Below are positions 1 to 9,422 of a stretch of DNA of 64,000 nucleotides, piece by piece (position 1 is the stretch's first letter; every line of letters starts with the position of its first letter). Origin of the DNA: Paraburkholderia bryophila (GTDB lineage: Bacteria; Pseudomonadota; Gammaproteobacteria; Burkholderiales; Burkholderiaceae); the NCBI RefSeq assembly GCF_013409255.1, contig NZ_JACCAS010000001.1, forward strand, positions 3,968,001 through 4,032,000. The letters are read 5' to 3'. A model generated the notes under the pieces. It was not told the DNA's origin. It saw only the letters and a program-made list of their open reading frames with translations, and searched no databases. Position numbers and translations under genes: made by a program.

Positions 1-588
1 AATGAATGGACCGGGCTCGATACCGTGGACATGCCCGTCAGCGAGATCGTGCGTCATACGCTGATCCATGCGGTGGTGGCGTCGCATCGTCACGTGTTCG
101 GGGTGTTCTTCTGGTTCCTGATTCCGGTCGGCCCGGCGGGCGCGGTGCTGTATCGCATCGCCGAATATCTGGCGCGCACGTGGGCAAGGCCGGTCGACGA
201 TCGGACCGCTGCGTTTTCGAGCTTTGCTCAGCGTGCGTTTTTCGTGATCGACTGGGTGCCGGCGCGGCTGACGTCGCTGGGCTTTGCGATTGTCGGCAAT
301 TTCGAAGACGCGATTTATGCATGGCGCAACCATGCGCGTCAGTGGCCGGATGCTAACGACGGCGTGTTGCTCGCGGCCGGCAGCGGTGCATTGGGCGCGC
401 GGTTGAGCGGGCCGTTGGCGGAACCGTCCAGCCTCGACGCGCTGACAACCGGCGACGGCGGTCCGATGCAGGTCGGCGACGACTGCACGCCGCGTACGTT
501 GCAATCGGCGGTGGGATTGGTGTGGCGTGCGGTGGTGCTGTGGATGATTCTGTTGTTGATGCTGACGATCGCGGTGTGGGTAGCTTAG
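1..588 (+). CDS. CobD/CbiB-family membrane protein, 3' part
   Basis: The frame is open from base 1, so the gene begins outside the window and only its last 195 codons are present. The visible part has a hydrophobic segment near FGVFFWFLIPVGPAGAVLYR and ends with a clear C-terminal membrane helix (AVVLWMILLLMLTIAVWVA). This pattern resembles the CobD/CbiB family, membrane enzymes that attach the aminopropanol arm of cobalamin. Burkholderia carry a divergent copy close to rsgA and orn whose role in B12 synthesis is unproven. No other cobalamin gene lies in the window. A strong terminator follows. The family call is fairly good; the function is inferred. Confidence 0.7.
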   Translation, partial: NEWTGLDTVDMPVSEIVRHTLIHAVVASHRHVFGVFFWFLIPVGPAGAVLYRIAEYLARTWARPVDDRTAAFSSFAQRAFFVIDWVPARLTSLGFAIVGNFEDAIYAWRNHARQWPDANDGVLLAAGSGALGARLSGPLAEPSSLDALTTGDGGPMQVGDDCTPRTLQSAVGLVWRAVVLWMILLLMLTIAVWVA

Positions 589-633
589 GACCCAACCAAG
601 GCCACGCAAGGCGAGACCAGCGTCACGTAGGGC

Positions 634-663
634 AAAAAAACCGGGCAATTGCCCGGTTTTTTT
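634..663 (+). terminator. Rho-independent terminator after the cobD-like gene
   Basis: CCGGGCAATTGCCCGG is a perfect dyad flanked by seven A on the left and seven T on the right. It can therefore stop transcription in both directions, serving the rightward cobD-like gene and the leftward gene ending at 678. Confidence 0.9.
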
Positions 664-677
664 ATGCCCTCATTCAT

Positions 678-998
678 TCACCCATCCAACGGATCCCGTG
701 CCGTCCCACACTGCCAGCACACCGTAAACTGTGCTTCGAGCATTTCACCGCACGCATGGCACCGCCACGAAGGCGACCCCGCCGCCGGTCCATGCGACGC
801 CGCCTCGATCAACCTCCGCGCCATCGCCTCATCGCGCTCATCCACGAGCCACAGTTCAGGCGCGCACTGATCCGCCGGAATATCCCCGAGCGCGCCGTTC
901 AGATAACGGTTGTGCAATTCGCAACGAATACCCGCGGCGTCGAGCAGATTCACCCAGTGCTGCCCAATGATCAGATTCGGCGCGCGCATCAGCCTCAT
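678..998 (-). CDS. DUF2007-type protein with C-terminal zinc ribbon
   Basis: Encodes 106 residues starting MRLMRAPNLIIGQHWVNLLDAAGI. The first half resembles the DUF2007 putative signal-transducing fold (LLDAAGIRCELHNRYL...PELWLVDERDEAMARRLIE). The end has a CxxC...CxxC zinc ribbon (CHACGEMLEAQFTVCWQCG). The start was chosen because the ATG lies one base after the rsgA stop (TGAcATG), which indicates translational coupling; an upstream in-frame ATG would sit inside rsgA. Last gene of the leftward M48 protease-rsgA operon. Molecular role unknown. Confidence 0.75.
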   Translation of the reverse strand: MRLMRAPNLIIGQHWVNLLDAAGIRCELHNRYLNGALGDIPADQCAPELWLVDERDEAMARRLIEAASHGPAAGSPSWRCHACGEMLEAQFTVCWQCGTARDPLDG

Positions 999-999
999 G

Positions 1000-1953
1000 T
1001 CAGCGCACGATCTGACTGGCTTCGTGCACGAGTTGCGCGTACAGCGCATGCCGTTCACGACGGATGCTGCCGTCGGCGACCGCTTCGAGAATCGCGCAGC
1101 CGGGTTCCTGCAAATGATGGCAGTTGTAGAACCGGCAATTCGCCAGCAGCGGCCTGAACTCGGGAAATGCGCGTTCGAGCCGGCCTTCGGTCAGGTGATG
1201 CAAACCGAATTCCTGGAAGCCCGGCGAGTCGATCAACACACCGCGCTTGCCGCTGCCATCGAGATCCGGCAGCGGATAAAGTCGCGTGAACGTCGTGGTA
1301 TGACGGCCGCTGTTCAACGCGGTCGAGATTTCGCGCGTGGCGACTTCGGCATCCGGAATCAGCAGATTCACCAGCGTGGATTTACCCATACCGGACTGGC
1401 CGAGCAGCAAGGTGGAATGTCCCTGCAGATGTTCGGTCAATACAGCGAGCGCCGCCTCGGGCTGCGTCCGGATCGACACTTCCACGACCGTATAGTCGAG
1501 CGCCCGATACGATTCGAGCCGCTTGCGCGCGCCCTCGAGTTCGGCGGTCACGTCGGTCTTGTTCAGCACGATCAACGGCTTCAACTCGTTCGCTTCCGCC
1601 GCGACCAGCGCGCGCCCGAGCAGGTCTTCGCTGAAACGCGGTTCGGTGGCGAGCACGATCAGCAGTTGATCGAGATTCGCCGCAAAGAGCTTCGACTTGT
1701 ACTGATCCGAGCGATACAGCAGATTGCGCCGTTCGCCGATCTCGACGATCACGCCTTGATCGGCCGACGTCATTTCGTAAATCACACGATCGCCCACCGC
1801 CACTTCGCTGCGCTTGCCGCGCGGGAAGCATTGGAGCATCGGGCTGCCGTCTTCCGGCGCAACCAGGTAGTGGCGGCCATGCGCGGCGATCACGAGGCCG
1901 CCTACGCGCGCGGCGGACGGGGCTTGCTTCGCCTTCGGGGAGCGGCCGCTCAT
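1000..1953 (-). CDS. rsgA: Ribosome small-subunit-dependent GTPase RsgA (YjeQ)
   Basis: A circularly permuted GTPase of 317 residues that helps mature the 30S subunit and releases other assembly factors. Order of elements: N-terminal OB-fold, then the permuted G motifs with the G4-like NKTD (VLNKTDV), the P-loop GQSGMGKST and the G3-like DSPG ([12 protein letters not shown]). A C-terminal zinc site follows ([17 protein letters not shown]). Length is normal. Its ATG overlaps the stop of the upstream M48 protease by 4 bp, so the two are translated from one message. Certain. Confidence 0.97.
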   Translation of the reverse strand: MSGRSPKAKQAPSAARVGGLVIAAHGRHYLVAPEDGSPMLQCFPRGKRSEVAVGDRVIYEMTSADQGVIVEIGERRNLLYRSDQYKSKLFAANLDQLLIVLATEPRFSEDLLGRALVAAEANELKPLIVLNKTDVTAELEGARKRLESYRALDYTVVEVSIRTQPEAALAVLTEHLQGHSTLLLGQSGMGKSTLVNLLIPDAEVATREISTALNSGRHTTTFTRLYPLPDLDGSGKRGVLIDSPGFQEFGLHHLTEGRLERAFPEFRPLLANCRFYNCHHLQEPGCAILEAVADGSIRRERHALYAQLVHEASQIVR

Positions 1954-3209
1954 GCGTGACGCAACAGTCGGTCGATCCGCTGCGACGCCGGCGGATGCGA
2001 GTAATAGAACGCGGTGTAGAGCGGATCGGGCGTCAGCGTCGACGCGTTGTCCTCATACAGCTTGACGAGCGCGTTGACGAGATCTTGCGCATCGGTTTGG
2101 GTCGCGGCGAACGCGTCCGCTTCGAACTCGTGCTTGCGCGAGCTGAGGCTGCCGAGCGGCGTGACGAAGAACAGGAACACCGGCAGCGCGAGGAAGAACA
2201 GCACCAGCGCCAGACCGCTATTGCCGCCGATCAGCGACGGCCGCACGCCCAGGCCTTCGTAGAACCACACGCATTGGGTGAGCCAGCCGAGCAGCGCGAG
2301 CATCGCGAGACTGATCGCGAACGTGACGAGCATCCGCTTGATCACATGACGGCGCTTGAAGTGGCCGAGTTCGTGCGCGAGCACGGCTTCGATCTCGTTG
2401 CCCGACAGACGCGCGAGCAGCGTGTCGAAGAACACGATGCGCTTGGCCGCGCCGAAGCCGGTGAAGTACGCATTGCCGTGCGCGGAGCGGCGGCTGCCGT
2501 CCATCACGAACAGGCCCTTGGCGGCGAAACCGCAGCGCTGCATCAGCGCTTCGATCCGGCTTTTCAGCGCTTCGTCCTTGAGCGGTTCGAACTTGTTGAA
2601 GAGCGGCGCGATAAACGACGGATACAGCACCAGCACGAGCATCTGGAACGCCACCCACACGACCCACGTCCAAAACCACCACAGGCTGCCGGCCTGGTTC
2701 ATCAGCCACAGCACCACGAACAGCAGCGGCAGGCCGAACGCGGCGCCGAGCAGCACGCCCTTCAGACGGTCGACGAAGAAAATGCCCTTGCTCATACGGT
2801 TGAAGCCGAAGCGCTGTTCGACCACGAACTGCCGGTAGTAGTCGAACGGCAGATCGATCACGCTGGTGATCGCAATCACCGCCGCGACCAGCGCGATCTG
2901 GCCGGCGTAGCCGCGGCCGAGCCAGTCGGAGATCGCCAGATCGAGCGCCTGCACGCCGCCGAGCAGCGTCAGGCCGACCAGCACGGCCGCGCTGACGACG
3001 ATCTCGATCATGGTGAGGCGAGTGCGTTCGACGGTGTAGTCGGCGGCGCGCTGATGCGCGGTGAGGGCGATGGTGCCGGCAAACTGGCTCGGCACCTGCT
3101 CGCGATGGCTGGCGACGAAGCGGATCTGCCGCGACGCGAGCCATAGTTTGGTGCCGACCATCGCCACGACGGCGACGACGAACAGAACGGTGAAGTACAG
3201 GGTAGGCAT
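1950..3209 (-). CDS. M48-family membrane zinc metalloprotease (Ste24-like)
   Basis: A 419-residue integral membrane protease. It has several hydrophobic helices, the zinc motif HELGH ([13 protein letters not shown]) and a downstream glutamate region ([13 protein letters not shown]) that supplies the third metal ligand, as in Ste24/CAAX protease 1. Bacterial members probably act in membrane-protein quality control rather than prenyl processing, since bacteria lack CAAX substrates; that role is inferred. First gene of the operon with rsgA (4-bp overlap). It is divergent from orn, and the roughly 190-bp gap must hold both promoters. Confidence 0.9.
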   Translation of the reverse strand: MPTLYFTVLFVVAVVAMVGTKLWLASRQIRFVASHREQVPSQFAGTIALTAHQRAADYTVERTRLTMIEIVVSAAVLVGLTLLGGVQALDLAISDWLGRGYAGQIALVAAVIAITSVIDLPFDYYRQFVVEQRFGFNRMSKGIFFVDRLKGVLLGAAFGLPLLFVVLWLMNQAGSLWWFWTWVVWVAFQMLVLVLYPSFIAPLFNKFEPLKDEALKSRIEALMQRCGFAAKGLFVMDGSRRSAHGNAYFTGFGAAKRIVFFDTLLARLSGNEIEAVLAHELGHFKRRHVIKRMLVTFAISLAMLALLGWLTQCVWFYEGLGVRPSLIGGNSGLALVLFFLALPVFLFFVTPLGSLSSRKHEFEADAFAATQTDAQDLVNALVKLYEDNASTLTPDPLYTAFYYSHPPASQRIDRLLRHA

Positions 3210-3398
3210 CCGGGGATTCCGTGGTATCTATGCGAGAATTATATGTTTCTTCCCGCCTCGCGGCGGGGCATAAGGCCAAACGCGGGCCGAACGTGAGCCA
3301 AACGCGGCTCAAACGCTTCAAACCAATCTCAAACGAACATTCGCCGGGGCAGGCGCGCGTGTTGCACGCCGTCTGCCTGGCCATCAAGGTTGCCCTTC

Positions 3399-4007
3399 AT
3401 GACTGACATCCTCGCATCCACCGACCAGCCGCTCGTGCGTAGCGACATGAATCTCGTCTGGCTGGACATGGAAATGACCGGGCTCGAGCCCGATTCCGAC
3501 CGCATCATCGAAATCGCGGTGGTGGTGACGAATTCGACGCTCGACCGCCTGGTCGAAGGTCCGGTGCTGGCAATTCATCAGAGCGACGAGACGCTCGCCA
3601 AGATGGATCAGTGGAATCAGAACACGCATGGCCGCTCGGGCCTGATCGACCGCGTGAAGGCTTCCACGGTCAGCGAAGCCGACGCCACCGAACAGATTCG
3701 CGAGTTCCTGGGCGCGTATGTGCCGCCGGGCAAATCGCCGATGTGCGGCAACTCGATCTGCCAGGATCGCCGCTTCATGGCGCGCTGGATGCCGGATCTG
3801 GAGCGCTTCTTTCATTACCGCAATCTCGACGTCAGCACGCTGAAGGAACTGTGCCGCCGCTGGCAGCCGGCAATCTACAAGGGTTTCCAGAAGCGCGCGA
3901 TGCATACGGCGCTGGCCGATATTCACGAGTCGATCGACGAGCTGAAGTACTACCGCGAACACTTCCTGATTCCGGCGTCGCCGGATGCGGCTGGCGCTGC
4001 GGAATAA
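3399..4007 (+). CDS. orn: Oligoribonuclease (DEDDh 3'-5' exonuclease)
   Basis: Orn degrades 2-5-nt RNAs to mononucleotides, including pGpG from c-di-GMP turnover. The 202 residues show exonuclease motif I ([20 protein letters not shown]), motif II around [11 protein letters not shown] and the terminal [14 protein letters not shown]. These supply the DEDDh acidic residues and the catalytic histidine. I start at MTDILAS, which fits family length; an in-frame ATG three codons upstream is possible. This enzyme can affect the c-di-GMP pool that VpsR-type regulators such as those at 7.8 and 16.3 kb often sense, though no direct link is shown. Confidence 0.96.
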   Translation: MTDILASTDQPLVRSDMNLVWLDMEMTGLEPDSDRIIEIAVVVTNSTLDRLVEGPVLAIHQSDETLAKMDQWNQNTHGRSGLIDRVKASTVSEADATEQIREFLGAYVPPGKSPMCGNSICQDRRFMARWMPDLERFFHYRNLDVSTLKELCRRWQPAIYKGFQKRAMHTALADIHESIDELKYYREHFLIPASPDAAGAAE

Positions 4008-4170
4008 CGGGCGGACTTTTCGCTGCGCCCGCTTCCGGAAGGAGGCGGCGCAGTTCGTTGGCTGCGCCTGACCGGCACTGGCTTAGACCTGCGCGATTAA
4101 GCGCGAGCTTTGGGTTGAAAGCGCAAAACCGGGCGTCGACCGAAGGCTGAGGCCGAATCCAGGCCCACCT

Positions 4171-4857
4171 TTACCCTTGCTTCGCCGCCCGCTGCGCGTT
4201 CTTCGGCCGGAACGCCTTCACCAGGTCGGCGTTGGTTTCCACATACGGACCGCCGATCAGATCGATGCAATAAGGCACCGCGGCAAAAATACCCGGCACC
4301 TTCACTGCACCGCTGGCCCCAGCCCCAGCGCCCGCATCGCGCAAACCTTCCAGCGTTTCCTTGATCGACTTCGGCTGGCCCGGCAGATTGATGATCAGCG
4401 CCGCGTGCTCCGCCGTTTCGCGAATCACCGCTACCTGGCGCGACAGAATCGCCGTCGGCACGAAGTTCAGGCTGATCTGCCGCATCTGCTCGCCGAAACC
4501 CGGCATTTCCTTCGTGGCGACCGCGAGTGTCGCTTCCGGCGTCACGTCGCGGCGCGATGGGCCGGTGCCGCCGGTGGTCAGCACCAGATCGCAGCCCACG
4601 TCGTCGACCAGTTCGGTCAGCGTGGCTGAAATGGTGGCCGCGTCGTCCTGAATCAGGCGCGTGACGACCTGCCACGGCGAACTCAGCGCTGCGCCGAGCC
4701 ATTCCTGCAGCGCCGGAATACCTTTGTCTTCGTACACGCCGGTGGACGCGCGGTCGCTGATCGACACGAGGCCGATCACGATTTCGTCCGGATGCTGCCG
4801 CGCCACCCGCGTCACCCGCTCCACTTTGTCCGAGGGATTACTCGTCGTGGTCGTCAT
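4171..4857 (-). CDS. mog: Molybdopterin adenylyltransferase (MogA/MoaB family)
   Basis: Transfers AMP to molybdopterin before molybdate insertion by MoeA. The 228-residue protein carries the MoCF-binding fold with [19 protein letters not shown], the signature [16 protein letters not shown] and a C-terminal [11 protein letters not shown] segment. The [11 protein letters not shown] start is chosen because longer versions have an implausible R/S-rich extension that runs inside yjgA. It overlaps the 3' end of yjgA by 20 bp, so it is downstream in the same leftward operon. The rest of the pathway in this window, moaA-mobA-moeA, lies 45 kb away. Confidence 0.92.
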   Translation of the reverse strand: MTTTTSNPSDKVERVTRVARQHPDEIVIGLVSISDRASTGVYEDKGIPALQEWLGAALSSPWQVVTRLIQDDAATISATLTELVDDVGCDLVLTTGGTGPSRRDVTPEATLAVATKEMPGFGEQMRQISLNFVPTAILSRQVAVIRETAEHAALIINLPGQPKSIKETLEGLRDAGAGAGASGAVKVPGIFAAVPYCIDLIGGPYVETNADLVKAFRPKNAQRAAKQG

Positions 4858-5449
4858 CGTCGTCTTCCAAGGCGTCGTCAGCGTCGGAATCGGTCGCGGC
4901 GGACGGGCCGTCGGCGTTCTTGATCCACTGGAACAGCTCGCGGAAGTAGCGCGGCGGCTTGCTCTGCTGCGCTTCCTTGCGAGCATTGCGGATCAGCGTG
5001 CGGCCCTGCTGCGGATCCGCGTTCGGATGCTGGCGGATGAACTCGGTCAGCGCGGCGTCGTCGGCGAGCAGTTTTTCGCGGGTGCGTTCGATCCAGTGGA
5101 GCTTGGCCGTTTCCGCCTTGTTGACGCCGTTGTAGGTGTCGAGCGCGGTGCGCAGCGCGGCGGTTTCGTCGTCCAGCAGCGAGCGCATTACGCGGCCGAC
5201 GTACTGCACCTGGCGGCGCTTACCTTCGTGATCGGTGATGCGGCGCGCTTCGCGCACGGCGTCGTCGAGCTTTTCGGGCATCGGCATGCGCTTGAGCGCG
5301 TCTTTCGGCAAGGCGATCAGCGCCATGCCCAGTTCCTGCAGCTCATGCATGTCGCGCTTGAGCTGGGACTTGCTGGGACGGTCGTAACCGTTCTCGTCGA
5401 TTTCCGGCTCGGCGGATTCGATAGGTTGAATGCGGGTTTTGCGTGTCAT
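4838..5449 (-). CDS. yjgA: Ribosome-associated protein YjgA/DarP (DUF615)
   Basis: A 203-residue charged, helical protein of the DUF615 family, which associates with late 50S ribosome assembly intermediates. Conserved elements visible: [21 protein letters not shown] near residue 30 and the central [21 protein letters not shown]. The C-terminus is a run of acidic residues ([11 protein letters not shown]). The ATG at 5449 gives MTRKTRIQP; longer frames upstream read into an R/A-rich non-conserved stretch. It overlaps mog by 20 bp and is divergent from pmbA. Confidence 0.93.
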   Translation of the reverse strand: MTRKTRIQPIESAEPEIDENGYDRPSKSQLKRDMHELQELGMALIALPKDALKRMPMPEKLDDAVREARRITDHEGKRRQVQYVGRVMRSLLDDETAALRTALDTYNGVNKAETAKLHWIERTREKLLADDAALTEFIRQHPNADPQQGRTLIRNARKEAQQSKPPRYFRELFQWIKNADGPSAATDSDADDALEDDDDDHDE

Positions 5450-5658
5450 ACCGATATTGTAGCGTGCCGCGCCCCTCGAACCGGCCGTCCCGGCGCGCGC
5501 GAGCCTTCGCGCCACGCCTGCCGCGCCGGATTGCGCATGACCTCGACGGTACGCTTTCGCACGATTGCGCGCCCGCCAAAGCACCGTTGAAGTGACGCCC
5601 GGCGAATGCCAGGTACGGCGGCGCGGACCTTGCTATGATCGCGGGATGCGTTACGACG

Positions 5659-5698
5659 CAAATGCAGACACAAATGCAGACGCAGACGCACATGCGTG
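5659..5698. repeat. Short imperfect GCAGAC/CAAATGCAGAC repeats
   Basis: CAAATGCAGACA is immediately repeated as CAAATGCAGACG, followed by further GCAGAC and GCACATGC copies, just ahead of the pmbA start. This is a small low-complexity tract of unknown meaning. Confidence 0.6.
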
Positions 5699-5749
5699 GC
5701 AGGTACGCACACACAGGGCCGCCCGGCCCCGAACAGGACGGCAACGACA

Positions 5750-7120
5750 ATGGCAGCAGACATGGACGTCAAGCAGCGCTTTTTTCCGCATACCCAGGAT
5801 GAGCTGAAGGAAATCGCCTCGGACATCCTTCGTCACGCGAAGTCGCTCGGCGGTACCGACGCGGCAACCGAGATCTCCGAAGGCGACGGCCTGTCCGTTT
5901 CCGTGCGGCGCGGCGAAGTCGAGACGATCGAGCACAACCGCGACAAGATGGTCGGCGTGACGGTGTTTATCGGCAACAAGCGCGGCAACGCAAGCACCTC
6001 GGACTTTTCGTCGCAGGCGCTGAAGGACACGGTCGCGGCGGCGTACAACATCGCGCGCTTCACGGCGGAAGACGACTGCGCCGGGCTCGCCGAAGCGGAG
6101 CTGCTCGAAACCGCGCCGCGCGATCTCGATCTGTATCACCCGTGGAATCTGAGCGCGGATGAAGCCGTGGAAATCGCCCGTCGCTCGGAAGACGCCGCCT
6201 TCGCGACCGACCCGCAGATCAAGAACTCGGAAGGCGCAAGCGTCTCGGCGCAGCACTCGCAATTCGTGCTCGCCACGTCGCGCGGCTTCCTCGCGGGCTA
6301 TCCGTTCTCGCGCCACTACGTTGCGTGCGCGCCGATCGCCGGCAGCGGCCGCAATATGCAGCGCGACGACTGGTACACCTCGACCCGCAACGCCGGCGAT
6401 CTGGCCGATCCGGAAGCGGTGGGCCGTTACGCGGCGCAACGCGCGCTGTCGCGCATCGGCGCGCGCAGCCTCGACACCCGCAAGGTGCCGGTGCTGTTCG
6501 AAGCGCCGCTCGCCGCCGGTATTCTCGGCGCGTTCGTGCAAGCCACCAGCGGCGGCGCGCTGTATCGCAAGACGTCGTTCCTCGTCGACAGCCTCGGCAA
6601 GCCGGTGTTCGCGCCGCACGTGCAGGTGGTCGAAGATCCGCACGTCGCCCGCGCCATGGGCAGCGCGCCGTTCGACGAAGAAGGCGTGCGCACCAAACAG
6701 CGGTCAGTCGTGAAAGACGGCGTAGTGGAAGGCTATTTCCTCTCCACGTACTCGGCGCGCAAGCTCGGCATGCAAACCACCGGTAATGCGGGCGGCTCGC
6801 ACAACCTGTCGCTGAAGAGTTCCAACACGCGTCCGGAAGACGACTTCGAAGCCATGCTGAAGAAGCTCGGCACTGGCTTGCTGCTGACCGAACTGATGGG
6901 GCAGGGCGTGAACTACGTGACGGGCGACTATTCGCGCGGCGCGTCGGGCTTCTGGGTCGAGAACGGCAAGATCCAGTATCCGGTCGAGGAAATCACCGTG
7001 GCGAGCACGCTGCAGGAGATGTTCCACCATATCGTTGCGATCGGCGCGGATACGATCACACGCGGCACCAAGCAGACCGGCTCGGTGCTGATTGAACGGA
7101 TGACGATCGCCGGGCAGTAA
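5750..7120 (+). CDS. pmbA: Metalloprotease-associated protein PmbA/TldE
   Basis: Partner of TldD in a heterodimeric protease known for maturing microcin B17 and degrading CcdA. PmbA lacks the zinc site, which TldD supplies. The 456 residues match the family along their length: GDGLSVSVRRGEVETIEHNRDKMV near the N-terminus, ASGFWVENGKIQYPVEEITVA and the C-terminal SVLIERMTIAG. The MAADMDVKQ start gives the usual length; an ATG 18 codons earlier lies in the repeat tract and adds a non-conserved tail. tldD is not in the window. Confidence 0.93.
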   Translation: MAADMDVKQRFFPHTQDELKEIASDILRHAKSLGGTDAATEISEGDGLSVSVRRGEVETIEHNRDKMVGVTVFIGNKRGNASTSDFSSQALKDTVAAAYNIARFTAEDDCAGLAEAELLETAPRDLDLYHPWNLSADEAVEIARRSEDAAFATDPQIKNSEGASVSAQHSQFVLATSRGFLAGYPFSRHYVACAPIAGSGRNMQRDDWYTSTRNAGDLADPEAVGRYAAQRALSRIGARSLDTRKVPVLFEAPLAAGILGAFVQATSGGALYRKTSFLVDSLGKPVFAPHVQVVEDPHVARAMGSAPFDEEGVRTKQRSVVKDGVVEGYFLSTYSARKLGMQTTGNAGGSHNLSLKSSNTRPEDDFEAMLKKLGTGLLLTELMGQGVNYVTGDYSRGASGFWVENGKIQYPVEEITVASTLQEMFHHIVAIGADTITRGTKQTGSVLIERMTIAGQ

Positions 7121-7182
7121 GCGGGTTGATGCTGTGCGTTGAGACGCGCAGCCGCGGCAACGCACAACCCTCAGGCAGAAAC

Positions 7183-7217
7183 AAAAACGCCACGCAAACT
7201 TGCGTGGCGTTTTTTTA
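7183..7217 (+). terminator. Bidirectional terminator between pmbA and folA
   Basis: ACGCCACGCAA / TTGCGTGGCGT stem with a one-to-three-base loop, A-run on the left and seven T on the right. It lies between the convergent genes pmbA and folA and can stop both. Confidence 0.9.
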
Positions 7218-7258
7218 TGCGAATGCGTTTGAGTCTGGCCTCAGCACCTTCAGCACCC

Positions 7259-7759
7259 TCAAGCGCCCGTGCGCTTATAAGTCACGAACGCGTAATCGAA
7301 GTCATTCGGTGCATCCGCGCGATGCGTTTCATGCGCGACTTCTTCCCACTCGCTGTCGTCGAGTTCGGGGAACGTGGCGTCGCCTTCGAAGTCGGCGGAA
7401 ATCTCGGTGATGATCAGCTTGTCCGCCTGCCGCAACCCTTCCGCGTACAACTGCGCGCCGCCGATCAGAAACGCTTCCGGCGCCTGATCCTGGGCGGCGA
7501 GCTCGAGCGCTTCTTCGAGAGTCGTGGCGGCGTCGCAGCCCTGAAAGCGACGCGTGGCGTCCCGTGTCACGACAATGTTGCGGCGTCCCGGCAGCGGCCG
7601 GCCGATCGATTCATGCGTTTTACGGCCCATGATGATGGGCGCGCCCATGGTGGTGCGCTTGAAGAACGCGAGGTCTTCGGGAAGTCGCCAGGGCAACTGG
7701 TTGTCGCGGCCGATCACGCCGTTATTGGCGCGAGCGACGATCAGGGTGAGCGTCGTCAT
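7259..7759 (-). CDS. folA: Dihydrofolate reductase
   Basis: Reduces dihydrofolate to tetrahydrofolate with NADPH, working with ThyA. The 166 residues show the classical [24 protein letters not shown] start (Asn/Trp substrate loop), [16 protein letters not shown] for NADPH binding, [10 protein letters not shown] and the Phe-rich end. Length is normal. Its usual metabolic partner thyA is 10 kb away, with the amyloid operon lying between them. Confidence 0.97.
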   Translation of the reverse strand: MTTLTLIVARANNGVIGRDNQLPWRLPEDLAFFKRTTMGAPIIMGRKTHESIGRPLPGRRNIVVTRDATRRFQGCDAATTLEEALELAAQDQAPEAFLIGGAQLYAEGLRQADKLIITEISADFEGDATFPELDDSEWEEVAHETHRADAPNDFDYAFVTYKRTGA

Positions 7760-7847
7760 CGAATGGAAAGGGGAACGTAACCGGGACGATTCTACCTGAC
7801 GCGCAGAAGCGGGCCCACGGGTGTGGACCCGTCCCTAGGTCAAGCCG

Positions 7848-9398
7848 TCACTCCTGCGCGGCGTCCTCTCCCGCGAGCACGGCTTTGTCTTCGACGGCGC
7901 TCAATTCGCGCAAGCCATGCAGGCCCATCAGCCGGTACAGCGTGACGCGCGAAATATTCAGATCCACCGCCGCCTCGTTCAACCGATGCCGATGGCGCAG
8001 CAACGCCGTTTCGATCGCGCGCTTCTCGGCGGCCTCGCGCGCTTGCGATAGCGTCATGGTCTGCTGTTCGGTGAAGTCGCCGAGATCGAGGTCGTCGGCG
8101 GAAATCAGCTTGTTCTCCGCCATCACGATCGCGCGGCGCACCCGGTTGATCAGCTCGCGCACGTTGCCCGGCCAGGTGTAGTTGTACAGCGCTTCGATCG
8201 CCGACGGCGTGAAGCCGCGAATCTTGCGCGCGCTGTCGGTCTTGAACTTGTGCAGGATGTGATGCGCGAGAATTTCGATGTCCTTGCCGCGCGCGCGCAA
8301 CGGCGGTTCGTCCACCCGCAGCACGCACAGCCGATGAAACAGGTCGGCCCGGAAACGCCCTTCGCGCATCGCGTCTTCGAGATCGATGTGAGTCGCGGAA
8401 ATGATCCGCACGTCGATCGGAATCGATTCGCGGCCGCCGAGGCGTTCGATCTTGCCTTCCTGCAGAAAGCGCAGCAGGCTCGCCTGGCTTTCGAGCGGCA
8501 GATCGCCGATTTCGTCGAGCAGCAGGGTGCCGCCGTCGGCGGCTTCGACCCGGCCGATCTTGCGCTGATTCGCGCCGGTAAACGCACCGCGCTCATAGCC
8601 GAACAGTTCCGACTGCAACAGATGGTGCGGAATCGCACCGCAATTGATCGCGATGAACGGCGCTTTGCGACGCGGCGAGCGCTCGTGAATCGCCAGCGCG
8701 GTGAGCTCCTTGCCGGTGCCCGACTCGCCGGAGATAAACACGCTCGCGCCGGTGTTCGCCACCTTGCGAATGGTGCGAAACAGTTGCTGCATCGCTTCGC
8801 AGGTGCCGACCATTTCCTCATCGCCCGATTCGTTGCTGGGCGGCGGGATTTCCGGTTCGCACAGCGTCACCATGCCGAACGCGTGGCTGACCAGATAGTC
8901 GACCGAGGCATTCGCCACCGGCATTTTCACGAAGTCGAAACAGTAGTGGCGCACGAGCCGCCGCACGACCGGATCGTTCAAGCGCTCGTGCGTAGCGAGC
9001 GCGATCCAGCCGACCTGCTGCTGACGCAGACTGGCTTCGAGACCGGCCAGATCGCGCGGCGGAAAGCTCGCCAGATCGACGATGCCGGCACACGCCACGT
9101 CGGGCTTCACGAGCTTGCCGAGCTCATGCGCGGAGCGTGCCGCCGCGACGTTCCAGCCACGGCTTTTCAGATGCGCGATCAAGGTCTCGTCCGGCGTGCG
9201 CGCCACGTACAGCAACAGACGTTCGGTCCGTATGTGGGCCACCGCCGCCACGCCGCCATTCGCGGCTACCGCCGGCGGCAGGTGCGGCGGAGTGTCCACG
9301 GCGCGGGTCGCCGCGCTCTTCTGCGGCAGCGCGAGCGTCAGATGCGAACCCGCTCCCGCCACCGGAGCAACACTGGTCAGATGAGGTGATTCACGCAC
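7848..9398 (-). CDS. VpsR-type sigma-54 enhancer-binding activator (operon copy)
   Basis: A 516-residue bacterial enhancer-binding protein. The N-terminal domain (about 60-180) resembles the VpsR degenerate receiver-like domain, with LLLYVARTPDETLIAHLKSRGW and an aspartate in GIVDLASF. The AAA+ domain (about 190-420) has Walker A GESGTGKE, the sigma-54 contact loop GAFTGA and an arginine-rich sensor region. A Fis-type HTH ends the protein (LNEAAVDLNISRVTLYRLMGL). GTG start with GAGG 6-7 bp upstream; a roughly 55-residue A/P-rich extension precedes the first domain. It follows fapF by 24 bp, so it is the last gene of the amyloid operon. A close paralog is at 16317. Confidence 0.92.
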   Translation of the reverse strand: MRESPHLTSVAPVAGAGSHLTLALPQKSAATRAVDTPPHLPPAVAANGGVAAVAHIRTERLLLYVARTPDETLIAHLKSRGWNVAAARSAHELGKLVKPDVACAGIVDLASFPPRDLAGLEASLRQQQVGWIALATHERLNDPVVRRLVRHYCFDFVKMPVANASVDYLVSHAFGMVTLCEPEIPPPSNESGDEEMVGTCEAMQQLFRTIRKVANTGASVFISGESGTGKELTALAIHERSPRRKAPFIAINCGAIPHHLLQSELFGYERGAFTGANQRKIGRVEAADGGTLLLDEIGDLPLESQASLLRFLQEGKIERLGGRESIPIDVRIISATHIDLEDAMREGRFRADLFHRLCVLRVDEPPLRARGKDIEILAHHILHKFKTDSARKIRGFTPSAIEALYNYTWPGNVRELINRVRRAIVMAENKLISADDLDLGDFTEQQTMTLSQAREAAEKRAIETALLRHRHRLNEAAVDLNISRVTLYRLMGLHGLRELSAVEDKAVLAGEDAAQE

Positions 9399-9422
9399 GT
9401 TCGACCTCGTATTGTTGGCATA

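Noticed and set aside
7817..7832. Terminator after the operon activator
   Set aside because: ACGGGT/ACCCGT hairpin has no T-run on the minus strand, so the operon's end remains undefined.
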